DNA of 64,000 nt from Shewanella halotolerans (GTDB taxonomy: Bacteria; Pseudomonadota; Gammaproteobacteria; Enterobacterales; Shewanellaceae): assembly GCF_019457535.1 (NCBI RefSeq), contig NZ_CP080417.1:3038001-3102000 (forward strand), read 5' to 3'. Shown here piece by piece: positions 17,880 to 26,700 of the stretch. Both the position numbers and the translations under genes were made by a program. The notes under the pieces are model-generated. The model was not told the DNA's origin, ran no database searches, and was given only the letters and a program-made list of their open reading frames with translations. The stretch's first letter is position 1; each line of letters opens with the position of its first letter.

Positions 17880-18698
17880 TTAGAGTAAAGATAGGGCAAC
17901 CTGTGGCAGCTGGTTAGCTTGAGCTAGCATAGCCGAACCTGTTTGCTGAAGCACTTGGTTCTTAGTCATAGCAGAGGTTTCTTTCGCGAAATCCACGTCT
18001 ACGATACGGCTCTTAGCATCAGCAACGTTAGCCTGAGTGTTAGCGCTGTTGCTGATGTTGTGTGCCAAACGGTTCTGAATCGCACCAAGTTCTGCGCGCT
18101 GAGTATCGATAGTAGTGATTGCTGCATCGATAGCTGCAAGAGCCGAACCACGGTTTGCAGAAGTCGCGTTAGTCAGAGCATTAACACCTAGAGAGGTCGC
18201 ATCTGAAGTGCCCACCTTAACAGTGATATCTTCGCCGTCTTGGTGACCAACCTGGAAGCTCTTACCTGCTGAGAAAGAACCATCAAGCAGCTTGGTGTTA
18301 CCAAATGCAGTGTTGTTACCAATTTCGGTGATTTCTAGAGCCAGCTGATCCATTTCTGCTTTCAGAGCGGCTAAGTCATCTGCGCTGTTCGCACCGTTTT
18401 CAGACTGGATAGTCAGGTCACGCATACGTTGCAGCATGTTAGTCTGTTCTTGCATCGCGCCTTCAGAGATCTGAGCGATAGAGATAGCGTCGTTAGCGTT
18501 ACGCATACCAACTTCAAGACCACGAACCTGAGAGTTCAGACGGTTCGAAATCGCAAGACCGGCAGCATCGTCTTTCGCACTGTTGATGCGAAGACCACTT
18601 GATAGACGCTCCATAGAGGTCGCTAGGTTGCCGCTAGAAGCATTTAGGTTTTTCTGTGCTTTTAGAGATGTTACGTTAGTGTTTACTGTAATAGCCAT
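17880..18698 (-). CDS. flaB: Flagellin FlaB (second flagellin)
   Basis: One of two tandem flagellins forming the polar filament. The 272-residue protein has the conserved N-terminal D0/D1 helices (QKNLNASSGNLATSMERLSS, GLRINSAKDDAAGLAISNRL), a short central region, and the C-terminal helices (QNRLAHNISNSANTQANVAD, NQVLQQTGSAMLAQANQLPQ). The short length is typical of Shewanella flagellins. A near-perfect sigma28 promoter and a strong 5'-UTR hairpin precede it. It is likely O-glycosylated by the Maf proteins of this window, which is inference. Confidence 0.97.
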   Translation of the reverse strand: MAITVNTNVTSLKAQKNLNASSGNLATSMERLSSGLRINSAKDDAAGLAISNRLNSQVRGLEVGMRNANDAISIAQISEGAMQEQTNMLQRMRDLTIQSENGANSADDLAALKAEMDQLALEITEIGNNTAFGNTKLLDGSFSAGKSFQVGHQDGEDITVKVGTSDATSLGVNALTNATSANRGSALAAIDAAITTIDTQRAELGAIQNRLAHNISNSANTQANVADAKSRIVDVDFAKETSAMTKNQVLQQTGSAMLAQANQLPQVALSLL

Positions 18699-18716
18699 AA
18701 TCGATTCCTCTTTATA

Positions 18717-18752
18717 CCTGGCTTAAAACTAAGCCTGTCTACTTAAGCCAGG
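18717..18752 (-). promoter_or_regulatory. 5'-UTR hairpin of flaB
   Basis: Perfect 10-bp inverted repeat, arms CCTGGCTTAA and TTAAGCCAGG (18743-18752 and 18717-18726), with a 16-base spacer. It lies between the sigma28 promoter and the ribosome binding site AAGAGGAA, so it would be transcribed and sit just upstream of the start of translation. It may stabilise or control the flagellin mRNA. Confidence 0.65.
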
Positions 18753-18777
18753 CCGGTCTTACTGGGTTACAGTATAT

Positions 18778-18804
18778 TTAACGGCAGAGGGTTTTCGATC
18801 TTTA
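18778..18804 (-). promoter_or_regulatory. sigma28 (FliA) promoter for flaB
   Basis: The minus strand reads TAAAGATC, 11 bases, then GCCGTTAA. This matches the sigma28 consensus TAAA-N15-GCCGATAA with a single mismatch in the -10 box. The predicted start is about 70 bases before the flaB ATG. Confidence 0.85.
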
Positions 18805-18869
18805 GAAAAATTTTCATAAAAAAATAGACTATTTTTTATAACCCATATTTATCAACAGCTTATTACAAA

Positions 18870-18912
18870 AAAAGACGACAAAACGGTGCAAAAAACTCAT
18901 TTACACCGTTTT
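18870..18912 (-). terminator. rho-independent terminator of flaA
   Basis: Arms AAAACGGTG (18880-18888) and CACCGTTTT (18904-18912) form a 9-bp stem 23 bases past the flaA stop. On the minus strand it is followed by GTCGTCTTTTTTTG. It is a convincing terminator between the two flagellins. Confidence 0.85.
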
Positions 18913-18934
18913 ATTGTGGGCCAAATCTAAAGGA

Positions 18935-19756
18935 TTAGCCCAGTAGTGACAGGGCAACCTGAGGTAATTGGTTAGCCTGTGCCAACATGGCAGAACCTGT
19001 CTGCTGTAGCACCTGGTTTTTCGTCATGGTTGAGGTTTCTTTGGCAAAATCCACATCCACGATGCGGCTCTTGGCATCGGCAACGTTAGCCTGAGTATTG
19101 GCGCTGTTACTGATGTTGTGCGCCAGACGGTTTTGCACCGCACCTAACTTGGCACGCTGGGTATCGATAACCTTAATAGCCGCGTCAATTTTACCGATAG
19201 CAGCATCACGGCCGGCTGACGTTAACACAGTAAGGCTATTTACTGACAGTACACCTGCGTTCAATGTGCCTACTGAGATAGTGACATCTTCACCGTCCTG
19301 GTGGCCCACCTGGAACAACTTACCAGCAGAAAACTCACCCGTGAGCAACTTAGTGTTACCAAAGGCGGTGCTGTTACCGATGGCGGTGATCTCTTCTGCA
19401 AGCTGGTCCATCTCGTCTTTCAACGCTTGTAAGTCGGCAGTGCTGTTGGCGCCGTTTTCAGATTGAATCGACAGATCACGCATACGCTGCAACATGTTGG
19501 TTTGCTCTTGCATCGCGCCTTCAGAGATCTGCGCGATAGAGATAGCATCATTCGCGTTGCGCATGCCCACCTCAAGACCACGAACCTGAGAGTTCAAACG
19601 GTTTGAGATCGCAAGACCGGCGGCATCGTCTTTCGCACTGTTGATGCGAAGGCCACTCGACAAGCGCTCCATAGAGGTTGCCAGATTTTGAGAAGAAGTA
19701 TTTAGGTTCTTCTGCGCCTTCATCGATGTGACATTGGTATTAACATTAATAGCCAT
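18935..19756 (-). CDS. flaA: Flagellin FlaA (first flagellin)
   Basis: The first of the tandem flagellins, 273 residues, strongly similar to FlaB in both terminal domains (QKNLNTSSQNLATSMERLSS and QVLQQTGSAMLAQANQLPQV) and most different in the central surface-exposed part (about residues 140-200). Differing central parts suggest distinct surface chemistry or glycosylation. Unlike flaB it has no good sigma28 motif in the 87-base gap after flgL, so it may use another sigma factor or read-through. A short inverted repeat (GCCAAG/CTTGGC, 19783-19802) lies in its leader. Confidence 0.97.
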   Translation of the reverse strand: MAINVNTNVTSMKAQKNLNTSSQNLATSMERLSSGLRINSAKDDAAGLAISNRLNSQVRGLEVGMRNANDAISIAQISEGAMQEQTNMLQRMRDLSIQSENGANSTADLQALKDEMDQLAEEITAIGNSTAFGNTKLLTGEFSAGKLFQVGHQDGEDVTISVGTLNAGVLSVNSLTVLTSAGRDAAIGKIDAAIKVIDTQRAKLGAVQNRLAHNISNSANTQANVADAKSRIVDVDFAKETSTMTKNQVLQQTGSAMLAQANQLPQVALSLLG

Positions 19757-19843
19757 TGTGTTTTCCTCTTCTTGGTTGCACTGCCAAGACGTTGAGCTTG
19801 GCTAATAAATTACAAGTTAAGTTTGTCAAAGGCCTGAGCCCGT

Positions 19844-21034
19844 TTAGATATAATCAAAAAGTGTCGTCGACCCGACTTTGCTAAACACACTCGATACGGC
19901 ATTTAAGGCCAACTGTTGTTTCTCGAGCTCAGTTATCGCCGAGGCATAATCTAAATCTTCCAGCAGTGAGAGCGCCGAACTATTCACCAGCTTTTCTTCC
20001 ACATGGGTCGAACTGTAACGCTCAATCTGCTTCAAGCTATTACCGGCTTCTCCCCGGGCAATGCTCAACTGATTGACACCACTATCGATATTATTCAACA
20101 TCTGTGCCAACTCAGCTTTACCTTGGGTAGTATTCACCTTATTAGGATCTTCGAGCAAGGTGATCGCCTGATTGATGGTATCGAAAACGCTCACCTGAGA
20201 TTGCGGCGTGATGCTAAAACTATCCCCTGGTGCCATCTGGCCTTCGAGCTTCACCGCAATACCGTTGAAGTTAATGGAATTGGCGGCATCGAAATTAGGC
20301 ACAGTCGTTACCAGAGTCGCTGACGAATCGCGGATCTCAAGATTGGCGCCATTCATGGTAAAGCTATAGGTATCATCAACATATGTGGCGGGATCGCTAA
20401 TCGCGGCGCTCAGAACACGAAAATCCCCCGTCTGAGTCGACAAATAATTGGCACTAAAGTCGCCAAGACCTGATCGCGCATTCATAAAGGCCTGATCGCC
20501 AGGCACATTGGTGCCCAGGGTGACACCTGAAGCCACGATGGCCTGGCGCACACCACTGTCACCGCTATAGACCACATTTCCCGCCGCATCGAAAGCAAAT
20601 GGCTGATTGCCAGTCTCATAGCCGGCAAACATATAGTTACCCGATTCATCTTTGGTGTTGGCCACAGAAACCAACTCTTCCAATGTGCCTTTCAGCTCAT
20701 CGGCAATCATTTGCCGCTCAGAATCAGACAGGCTGCCATTCACTGCACGCAGGATCTGCTCTCTAACCGAGCCAGTCAGGGTTTCGGCAGTGCCTAGCTT
20801 GCTCTCGGTCAAGGCCAAGCGATTGGTGGCGTAGTCGATATTCTTCATAAACTGATCGACCAGGGCATTTTGCTGATTAAGGTTATCGATTCCGATAGCC
20901 GCCACAGGATCGTCACCCGCAGTATTGACCCGCTTACCACTGGCGATCTGATCGATGATCTTGCTGGTCGCCGATTGCTTGTTAAGCACGCTATTAATGT
21001 TTTGATTAAACATCTGCGCCGTTGAGATCCGCAT
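19844..21034 (-). CDS. flgL: FlgL, hook-filament junction protein (HAP3)
   Basis: FlgL is the second adaptor between hook and filament. The 396-residue protein starts MRISTAQMFNQNINSVLNKQ, continues with an IASGKRVNTAGDDPVAAIGI flagellin-like motif, and ends with the flagellin-like helix (SALSLLEDLDYASAITELEK). It follows flgK by 11 bases. No terminator is evident between it and flaA. Confidence 0.96.
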   Translation of the reverse strand: MRISTAQMFNQNINSVLNKQSATSKIIDQIASGKRVNTAGDDPVAAIGIDNLNQQNALVDQFMKNIDYATNRLALTESKLGTAETLTGSVREQILRAVNGSLSDSERQMIADELKGTLEELVSVANTKDESGNYMFAGYETGNQPFAFDAAGNVVYSGDSGVRQAIVASGVTLGTNVPGDQAFMNARSGLGDFSANYLSTQTGDFRVLSAAISDPATYVDDTYSFTMNGANLEIRDSSATLVTTVPNFDAANSINFNGIAVKLEGQMAPGDSFSITPQSQVSVFDTINQAITLLEDPNKVNTTQGKAELAQMLNNIDSGVNQLSIARGEAGNSLKQIERYSSTHVEEKLVNSSALSLLEDLDYASAITELEKQQLALNAVSSVFSKVGSTTLFDYI

Positions 21035-21045
21035 AATAAAGGCTC

Positions 21046-22962
21046 CTATCTCACCGAACTAAAGAGGGTGTCGAAAATTTCAGTGGCCGTGGTCATGATC
21101 CGCGCCGAGGCCTGATAAGACTGTTGGAAGCGCATCAAATTGGCGGCCTCTTCATCCAGGTTTACCCCTGACTCACTCTGCACCCGGGTATAAGCCTGAG
21201 AATAGACGGCTTCTGCCGACCCGAAGGCCACCTCGGCGGCTTTGGCTTTGCCACCCACCTGCAACTTGGTGCCTTCGTAAACATCGGCCAGGGTCGAGCT
21301 GCCATTGTTCATCAGTTTGGTTTCCGAGAGCTTAGCCATGGCTACTGCATTGGTGTTATCCCCTTCGGCGAAGCTGAGATCGAAGGTAAACCTGTCAGTG
21401 GCTGGCGCGCTGGTATCCACCTCGAAGGTGAAGCCATAGGCACTGATGGACGGCGGCGTAAAGGCTGTCGGCGCACCAAGCGAGTTGCCCGCCGCATCGA
21501 ATACCTCAAAGGTATTGGCAGCAGTATCTATCTCGAAGGTCAACTCGCTACCGGTTAAAGGGAAGTTGGCCGCACTGCGATTGTCGATACTCACTAGTTT
21601 CACCTGGGTATTGCCGGAGTTTGCTGCATCTGCGGTGATTTTTGGCGCAGCGGCGGCGATACCCTTAGGATCTGTCATCACCACCTTGATACCGGCCGCG
21701 GCGCCTGATGTAGGACGGATCTCGAACCTATCCCCCGAGGCCATGGCGCCAGAATCAATATTGATGCTAAAGCCGTCGCTACCGGTCAGTTGACTGCCAT
21801 TTAAGGTAAGTGGCGTCACGGTGCCGGTTTCTTGATCTCTTAGCTCATAAGTAGCAGGTGCAGTAAAGGTCAACTCATAGCTGCCACCGGACAGGGCATT
21901 GACATCATCTATGTTGACTCTTAGTGCCGCATTGCCCGTGTTGTTGCCATAAGCGCCGGCGCGGCCCACAGACATGGCCGGATCGTTAATATCCAGGAAG
22001 AGATCGCTGCCGACTACACCGTTGAGATCGAAGCCTTGGGACTGCGCCTGATTAAAACTGTCGGCAATACCCAGAGCCAACTGGCCCATCTCTAGCTGCG
22101 CCGGGATCAGTGTCTCGTCGCGAAATTGAAACAGAGCACCCAGGCTGCCGCCCATCTTGCTGGGGTCGACCACTAAGGTCTGATTGCCGGCCGTGGTGGT
22201 GATACGCAACTCCCCAGGATAAGGGTCACCCGTGGTCGCGCCCATCTGCATAGAGACTTCGCCGGATACCAACATCACGGCGCCACCGAGCATGATGCTC
22301 TTGGCGCCAGATTCGAGTGGGATCACGTTAACCTGAGCGTATTCGCTGAGCTCCTGGATCAGGGCATCCTGCTTATCGAGCAGCTGCATGTCCGCGCCCT
22401 GAGACTTCATCAGTTCCTGATTGATATGGCCAAGTTCGGTACTGATCTCATTGATCCTATCTGTCATAGCCGAGATCTGGTCGTTGGTCTGCTTCATCTG
22501 ACCATCGAGCTGCGACTGCATCTGATTGAGCACCTTGGCGATCTGGTCAGCATTGCCCAGTAGACTGCCGCGAATGCCCATATCATCGGGCAGATCAGCC
22601 AAGCTGTTGAGCCCGGCAAAGAGATCGTTAAGGCTCTGCGGCACTGCCTTACCTATCTGAGAAAACAGCTGATCCAGCTCGCTCATCTTAGTCTGGGTGG
22701 TCTGCGCCTGGCTCAGCGCCGTCTGACCGATACGCAGCTCGCGGGCGGCATATTCGTTATAGATACGTTTGACGTCGGTAATATAGGTGCCGGCGCCATA
22801 GAAGCTGTTGCCCAGACGCTGTGACTCCAGGCTAGATTGCTCCGCCACCTGACGGTGGTAGCCCTGAGTATTGGCATTGGTAATGTTGTTACTGGTCACC
22901 GCCAGTTGTGACTGAGAGGCCAGCACGCCGGTACGGGCGATATTCAGCAGATCCATCGACAT
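21046..22962 (-). CDS. flgK: FlgK, hook-filament junction protein (HAP1)
   Basis: FlgK is the first hook-filament adaptor. The 638-residue product has the N-terminal rod/hook motif (LNIARTGVLASQSQLAVTSN then NITNANTQGYHRQ), a long beta-rich middle that is somewhat larger than the enteric form, and a C-terminal helix (LMRFQQSYQASARIMTTATE). It follows flgJ by 64 bases and precedes flgL by 11 bases. Confidence 0.96.
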   Translation of the reverse strand: MSMDLLNIARTGVLASQSQLAVTSNNITNANTQGYHRQVAEQSSLESQRLGNSFYGAGTYITDVKRIYNEYAARELRIGQTALSQAQTTQTKMSELDQLFSQIGKAVPQSLNDLFAGLNSLADLPDDMGIRGSLLGNADQIAKVLNQMQSQLDGQMKQTNDQISAMTDRINEISTELGHINQELMKSQGADMQLLDKQDALIQELSEYAQVNVIPLESGAKSIMLGGAVMLVSGEVSMQMGATTGDPYPGELRITTTAGNQTLVVDPSKMGGSLGALFQFRDETLIPAQLEMGQLALGIADSFNQAQSQGFDLNGVVGSDLFLDINDPAMSVGRAGAYGNNTGNAALRVNIDDVNALSGGSYELTFTAPATYELRDQETGTVTPLTLNGSQLTGSDGFSINIDSGAMASGDRFEIRPTSGAAAGIKVVMTDPKGIAAAAPKITADAANSGNTQVKLVSIDNRSAANFPLTGSELTFEIDTAANTFEVFDAAGNSLGAPTAFTPPSISAYGFTFEVDTSAPATDRFTFDLSFAEGDNTNAVAMAKLSETKLMNNGSSTLADVYEGTKLQVGGKAKAAEVAFGSAEAVYSQAYTRVQSESGVNLDEEAANLMRFQQSYQASARIMTTATEIFDTLFSSVR

Positions 22963-23026
22963 TATGCTTTACCTCTTGTTGCACCTGTTGCTAACTGAAC
23001 ACTCATCGCTTATCACTCTCCACTTG

Positions 23027-24052
23027 TCACTTGCCAATGGCTGCGCCAAGCTGTTTGTTTACCGTCTGAGCCACTGTCTGAGTTACCGCCTGCATCACCT
23101 TGATCACCTTATCGGCATAATCAGGGTCTGTGGCATAACCGGCATCTTGCAGGCCTCGGATGAAGGCGGCGGGATTAGCGGCCTTGTCCATCGCCTCTTG
23201 ATAACGCTCGCCTTCGGAGATGAAAGAGACGAAATCGTCAAAACTTTGTTTGATATCCTGATACACCCTGAAATCGGCTCGTTGCTTCACCGCAACCCCA
23301 TGTTCAAATTCCAGGGTACTCACGCCTGCGCGCTCACCATCCCAGCGGCGATCGGCCTTGATGTTAAATAGGTTATTGCTGGGCTGACCGTCTGCGCGGC
23401 GCACCATCTTCTGCCCCCAACCTGTCTCGAGTGCCGACTGAGCAATCAATACCTCTGGGCTGGTACCCAAGGCCTTAGCCGCCTGCTCTGCATGGGGATA
23501 GACCGCCTTGACGAACGCCTCGCGACTCTCGAAGCCCTTATTAGCCAAAGCTATTGGCGCCTGAGACGGCAAGACCTTGCCGCTCACTAGCTCATCGAAT
23601 ACCCGCGGCAAGGGCTTATCACCGCTTGATCCCTTGCTTTGAACCTCTGATTGAGCCAGAGATTGTCTATCTACTTGTTGCACACTATTAGCAACCGGAC
23701 TCACCATGCCGCCCCGCAGCACAGAAGCCGGCGTCATCTGGCTGGTCTGCGGCGAGAGCTGCTGCACCATGAGATCTGCAAGGCCCAGCATCCCCTTGTC
23801 CGACAGGTTGACCGACATCTGCTGGTCATGCATCTGCTCATAAAACTTGGTGTACTGGCTGTTTATGGGGCTGTCTGACTCAAACACCGCATTGGCATCG
23901 CGCATGCTTTTCATCAACATCTGCACGAAGATGCCCTCAAACTGCTGCGCCACCTCTTTGAGTGCCGCCTTGTCATCTTTTTGCGCCTTGGCACGTAGGG
24001 AGTCCAGGCCCCCTATGTCCAAGAAATGCGATGCGTTTGACAGCTTATCCAT
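23027..24052 (-). CDS. flgJ: FlgJ, rod cap and peptidoglycan hydrolase
   Basis: FlgJ caps the growing rod and cuts peptidoglycan to let it pass. The 341-residue protein is a two-domain form: an N-terminal rod-cap domain (about residues 25-100, with FVQMLMKSMRDANAVF) and a C-terminal glucosaminidase domain whose catalytic Glu is at about 209 (QSALETGWGQ), followed by NNLFNIKADRRWDG. Presence of the hydrolase domain is normal in gammaproteobacteria. It follows flgI by 47 bases. Confidence 0.96.
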   Translation of the reverse strand: MDKLSNASHFLDIGGLDSLRAKAQKDDKAALKEVAQQFEGIFVQMLMKSMRDANAVFESDSPINSQYTKFYEQMHDQQMSVNLSDKGMLGLADLMVQQLSPQTSQMTPASVLRGGMVSPVANSVQQVDRQSLAQSEVQSKGSSGDKPLPRVFDELVSGKVLPSQAPIALANKGFESREAFVKAVYPHAEQAAKALGTSPEVLIAQSALETGWGQKMVRRADGQPSNNLFNIKADRRWDGERAGVSTLEFEHGVAVKQRADFRVYQDIKQSFDDFVSFISEGERYQEAMDKAANPAAFIRGLQDAGYATDPDYADKVIKVMQAVTQTVAQTVNKQLGAAIGK

Positions 24053-24099
24053 GTTGAGTCCCGATGCCTTGGCGACGACTAACTCGTCTGCGACAAAAT

Positions 24100-25191
24100 T
24101 TAGATGATGATAAGCTCACCATGCAAAGCACCTGCCACCTTTAACGCTTCCAGTATGGCTAACACATCCGAAGGCGCGGCGCCGACCAGATTCACCGCCC
24201 GCACCAACTCATCGAGGGTAGTACCAGGGTTAAACAGGAACATGCGATTATCCGCTTCGGACACATCTATGGTGCTGTCGCTGGTGACCACGGTATCGCC
24301 CCCCGCCAACGGATTAGGCTGAGACACCTGGGTCGCCTCGGCGATAGTCACCGTCAGGCCGCCATGGGTCACCGCCGCCGGCAGCAGGCGCACATCTTTA
24401 CCTACCACTATGGTGCCCGTACGAGAATTGACGATCACCTTGGCCGACTCGGAGGCAGGCTCCACCTCGATGTTTTCCAGCGTCGCCAGAAAAGAGACGC
24501 GCTGGGACACATCCCGCGGCGCACTCACCTGCACCGAGGCGGCATCCAGTGGACGGGCCATGCCTGGGCCAAGAAGATCGTTGATGGCATCGGCGAGACG
24601 TTTAGCCGTCGAAAAATCGGCGCGGCGCAGGTTAAAGGTCAGGTGATCGCCGGTAGAAAATGGCGTCGCCACGGTGCGCTCGACGATGGCGCCATTGGGG
24701 ATTCGCCCTACGGTAGGCGTATTTTGAATCACCTTAGAGCCATCGAGTCCTTCGGCGCTAAAGCCGCTAACCACCATGCTGCCCTGGGCAATGGCATACA
24801 CATTACCGTCGACCCCCTTGAGGAAGGTCTGCAGCAAAGTGCCGCCGCGCAGGCTCTTGGCCTCACCCAGACTAGAAACGGTGACATCAAGCGTCTGACC
24901 CGGCTTGATAAAGGCAGGCATGTCGGCACTCACCGCCACTACGGCGACGTTCTTGATCTTAGGACGGAAGTTATCGGGCAGATTAATGCCGAAGTTTTTC
25001 AGCATTGTCTTAAAAGTCTGCTCGGTATAACGTGTCTTCTCGCCGGTGCCCGGCAAGCCGACCACCAGACCATAGCCGATCAGCTGGTTGCTACGCACCC
25101 CTTGCACGTTGGCGATATCTTTGATGCGCTGGGCCGAGCTGACGCTTGAAAACACCATCAGGGCACAGGCCAATATTATTCTCATCTTCAT
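24100..25191 (-). CDS. flgI: FlgI, flagellar P-ring protein
   Basis: FlgI forms the periplasmic P ring. I place the start at 25191, giving 363 residues, because AAGGAG lies 7 bases upstream and the protein then begins with a proper signal peptide (MKMRIILACALMVFSSVSSA) with cleavage before QRIKDI; the longer frame enters flgH. Conserved motifs include NQLIGYGLVVGLPGTGEK and NPLAGGDTVVTSDSTIDVSE. It follows flgH by 11 bases. Confidence 0.97.
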   Translation of the reverse strand: MKMRIILACALMVFSSVSSAQRIKDIANVQGVRSNQLIGYGLVVGLPGTGEKTRYTEQTFKTMLKNFGINLPDNFRPKIKNVAVVAVSADMPAFIKPGQTLDVTVSSLGEAKSLRGGTLLQTFLKGVDGNVYAIAQGSMVVSGFSAEGLDGSKVIQNTPTVGRIPNGAIVERTVATPFSTGDHLTFNLRRADFSTAKRLADAINDLLGPGMARPLDAASVQVSAPRDVSQRVSFLATLENIEVEPASESAKVIVNSRTGTIVVGKDVRLLPAAVTHGGLTVTIAEATQVSQPNPLAGGDTVVTSDSTIDVSEADNRMFLFNPGTTLDELVRAVNLVGAAPSDVLAILEALKVAGALHGELIII

Positions 25192-25202
25192 GGCATCGCT
25201 CC

Positions 25203-25892
25203 TTAGAAGGGCCACCAGTCGCTCATAAAGAACTGGCTTAACCAACCCACCTTCTGCGCGTCGGCAAAGGTACCTGTACCGCTGTACTGAATACGAGCAT
25301 TGGCCACACGCTGAGAGTCTATGGTGTTGTCGGGACGGATATCTTGCGAGCGCACTATGCCGGTCAGCCTGACAAACTCATCGCCGTTATTGATGGTGAT
25401 CCACTTCTCACCGCGGATCACCAGGTTACCGTTGTTCAGCACCTGCATCACATTGGCCGAGATGCTACCCGACAGGCTGTTGCTCTGATCGGCATCCGAC
25501 TCACGCTTAGTGTTCATGCTGTCTTTGTAGCGCAGGTCGATGGGCGATCCGCTAATGGTCACATTGCCACCACCGGCATAGATAGGATCCAGCGTCAAAT
25601 CTGAGCCCTTCTTCAACTCGTTGTTGGCGCTCTTCTTCGCCTTAGTCGACTCTTGCAGGATCACGGTAATGATATCGCCGACCTTAAGCGCCTTGATGTC
25701 CGAATAGAGACTAGAAGCCTGGCTATCCTGATACATGGAGCCCGTGGCGGCAATCTTAGTCGGCGGCGCCTCGGGATAAACTGGTGCATAGTAAGGGTCA
25801 TCGGCGATCGGCTTCTGGTTGGTTGAGGCACAGCCCACCAACGCCAGCGCAATCACTAAGACAGATGACTTAGCCATAACAAACTTAGCCAT
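25203..25892 (-). CDS. flgH: FlgH, flagellar L-ring lipoprotein
   Basis: FlgH forms the outer-membrane L ring. The 229-residue protein has a lipoprotein signal ending in the lipobox LVGC (Cys at about residue 21). Mature parts include LYSDIKALKVGDIITVILQE and a VVRGEKWITINNGDEFVRLTG-like stretch, typical of FlgH. The ATG at 25892 is preferred over the one at 25877 because GAGG is well spaced before it. It follows flgG by 9 bases. Confidence 0.97.
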   Translation of the reverse strand: MAKFVMAKSSVLVIALALVGCASTNQKPIADDPYYAPVYPEAPPTKIAATGSMYQDSQASSLYSDIKALKVGDIITVILQESTKAKKSANNELKKGSDLTLDPIYAGGGNVTISGSPIDLRYKDSMNTKRESDADQSNSLSGSISANVMQVLNNGNLVIRGEKWITINNGDEFVRLTGIVRSQDIRPDNTIDSQRVANARIQYSGTGTFADAQKVGWLSQFFMSDWWPF

Positions 25893-25901
25893 ATCAAACC
25901 T

Positions 25902-26690
25902 CTACAAATTCTGATTGACGTAAGAGAGCATCTGATCGACGGCCGAGATCACCTTAGAGTTCATCTCGTAGATCCGCTGACTCTCGATCAGGTTCACCAG
26001 CTCCTCGGTCACGTTAACATTGGAGGTTTCAAGTGCGCCCTGACGAATGGCACCCATGCCATCCAGAGAGGCGGTGCCCTGAATAGGCGTGCCACTGGCG
26101 CCGGTTTCCAGATAGAGATTCTGCCCCATAGGATCCAGGCCGCTCGGATTGATAAAATCTGACATGCTCAGCTGACCCACCACCTGGTTTTCCGCCGCGC
26201 CAGGGGTCTTCACCGAGACCTCCCCTTCGGCAGACACGGTAATACTGGTGGCATCATCCGGGATGGTGATCGCCGGTTGCAGCACATAGCCAGAGCCTGG
26301 CGTCACTATCTGCCCGGTATCGTCCAAGGTAAATTGACCATTTCGGGTATAGGCGGTTGTGCCGTCTGGCAGCTGCACCTCGAAGAAACCCGGGCCTTCG
26401 ATCATCAGATCCAGTGAGTTATCAGTAGTCAGCATATTGCCCTGGGTGAACATCTTCTGGGTCGCCACCACCTTAGTACCCGCACCTATGTTCAGGCCGT
26501 TGGGTAGCTTAGTATTAGAGGCGCTGATCCCCCCAGCCTGGTTGACGGTTTGATAGAGCAGGTCTTCGAAAACGGCCCGGCTCTTCTTGTATCCAACGGT
26601 GCTCGCGTTCGCCACATTGTTGGAGATCACCGAGATATCTGTTTGCTGGGCATCTAAGCCAGTCTTACTAATCCATAACGCCGGATGCAT
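25902..26690 (-). CDS. flgG: FlgG, distal rod protein
   Basis: FlgG builds the distal rod. The 262-residue protein begins MHPALWISKTGLDAQQTDIS and then NNVANASTVGYKKSRAVFED, the rod-protein signature, contains the typical QKMFTQGNMLTTDNSLDLMI stretch, and ends with the C-terminal helix NVTEELVNLIESQRIYEMNS. Length is standard. It lies between flgF and flgH. Confidence 0.98.
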   Translation of the reverse strand: MHPALWISKTGLDAQQTDISVISNNVANASTVGYKKSRAVFEDLLYQTVNQAGGISASNTKLPNGLNIGAGTKVVATQKMFTQGNMLTTDNSLDLMIEGPGFFEVQLPDGTTAYTRNGQFTLDDTGQIVTPGSGYVLQPAITIPDDATSITVSAEGEVSVKTPGAAENQVVGQLSMSDFINPSGLDPMGQNLYLETGASGTPIQGTASLDGMGAIRQGALETSNVNVTEELVNLIESQRIYEMNSKVISAVDQMLSYVNQNL

Positions 26691-26700
26691 AATCTATCTC

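Noticed and set aside
19757..19843. A sigma28 promoter for flaA
   Set aside because: The best alignments (TAAA followed by GACAAACT, or TTAA then GCCAAGCT) match only three or four of eight -10 bases, or have wrong spacing.
24364..25149. A 261-codon plus-strand frame inside flgI
   Set aside because: Antisense to flgI, with His/Arg-rich low-information sequence and no family likeness. The flgI product is unambiguous.
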